From NCBI GenBank assembly GCA_947184155.2, contig CAMXCT020002013.1, positions 306,001 to 370,000 of the forward strand: a DNA stretch of 64,000 nucleotides. The letters run 5' to 3'. Shown piece by piece: positions 63,801-64,000 of this stretch. The stretch's first letter is position 1; the number at the start of each line of letters is the position of its first letter. Under the pieces are notes generated by a model. That model was not told the DNA's origin. It did not search any database and was given only the letters and a program-made list of their open reading frames with translations. A program made the translations under genes and the position numbers. This stretch comes from Cladocopium goreaui (Eukaryota > Sar > Dinophyceae > Suessiales > Symbiodiniaceae).

Positions 63801-64000
63801 CACATTTCGAGATGCACACGATGTAAGCCATGTTGCTTGCCCGGATTAGGCCTTCTGTCCAAGCATTGTGAGACCGCAAAATCTATTCCAAATCATGCTG
63901 GAACAAACTATAAAAAACAATTAGCATACGCTTGTTCGGGACAGGAACAACCATTCAAATGATGCCTTCAAACCTTTGGATTTCCAACCTTGTACCATGT
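60830..64000. other. no gene supported
   Basis: Several short frames with exon-like pieces: minus 63,100-63,190 (LILLTGCLLEHVASAGLGMV), plus 63,380-63,530 (SKIWIPEGQCKSCQMPNHDA) and a minus GC-rich stretch near 61,970-62,040 (ETADLAVEWTW). None has a family match or phase partner that I could find. Confidence 0.45.

Noticed and set aside
1-64000. Dinoflagellate spliced-leader relics (CCGTAGCCATTTTGGCTCAA)
   Set aside because: I looked for this leader on both strands by eye and found no convincing match; a computed search would be needed to exclude diverged copies.

Overview
The window looks like nuclear DNA of a dinoflagellate (a Symbiodiniaceae or Polarella-like genome is my inference). The evidence is: no dense bacterial-style gene packing; short GC-rich exons scattered in long AT-rich, repeat-filled introns; splice sites of the pattern AG|G at both ends with GT, GC and GA donors; TTTAGGG-type telomere-like repeats; many short inverted-repeat elements; and every exon I can recognise on one strand (minus), as in unidirectional dinoflagellate gene clusters. 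No CRISPR, operon, rRNA or tRNA was seen. Exon calls come from hand translation and phase matching, not from a search.

Layout, read 3' to 5' of the minus-strand genes. 1-5,227: repeats (duplicated telomere-like block, several inverted-repeat families), no gene recognised. 5,228-12,940: a gene for a bacterial/organelle-type ribosomal protein L1 (uL1) split into at least eight small exons. 14,072-28,524: a string of good exon candidates of unknown function; one pair (20,677-20,920) is separated by an intron that is exactly one copy of a terminal-inverted-repeat element. 29,851-45,508: a kinesin motor gene, with the P-loop, DLL, switch I, switch II and alpha-4 blocks each on its own exon and reading phases that mostly match. 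47,012-52,664: further exons on the same strand that may be the N-terminal part of the same transcript. 54,607-54,971: the C-terminal end of an FMN-dependent alpha-hydroxyacid oxidase.

56,049-58,240 holds a copia-like retroelement remnant and a ~59-bp satellite built around TTTAGGG. 59,050-59,975 holds GATA and AAGCTTCGAA tandem arrays. 60,129-60,824 is an intronless plus-strand ORF for a Ser/Gly-rich protein with a basic C-terminal motif. The remainder to 64,000 has no gene I can support.

The most interesting signal is an abundant family of ~105-bp elements with ends TACCCTCTGG...CCAGAGGGTA (about 25 fairly complete copies). One copy is precisely an intron and two others start within 4-17 bases of a splice donor, which fits intron-generating transposons (introners).
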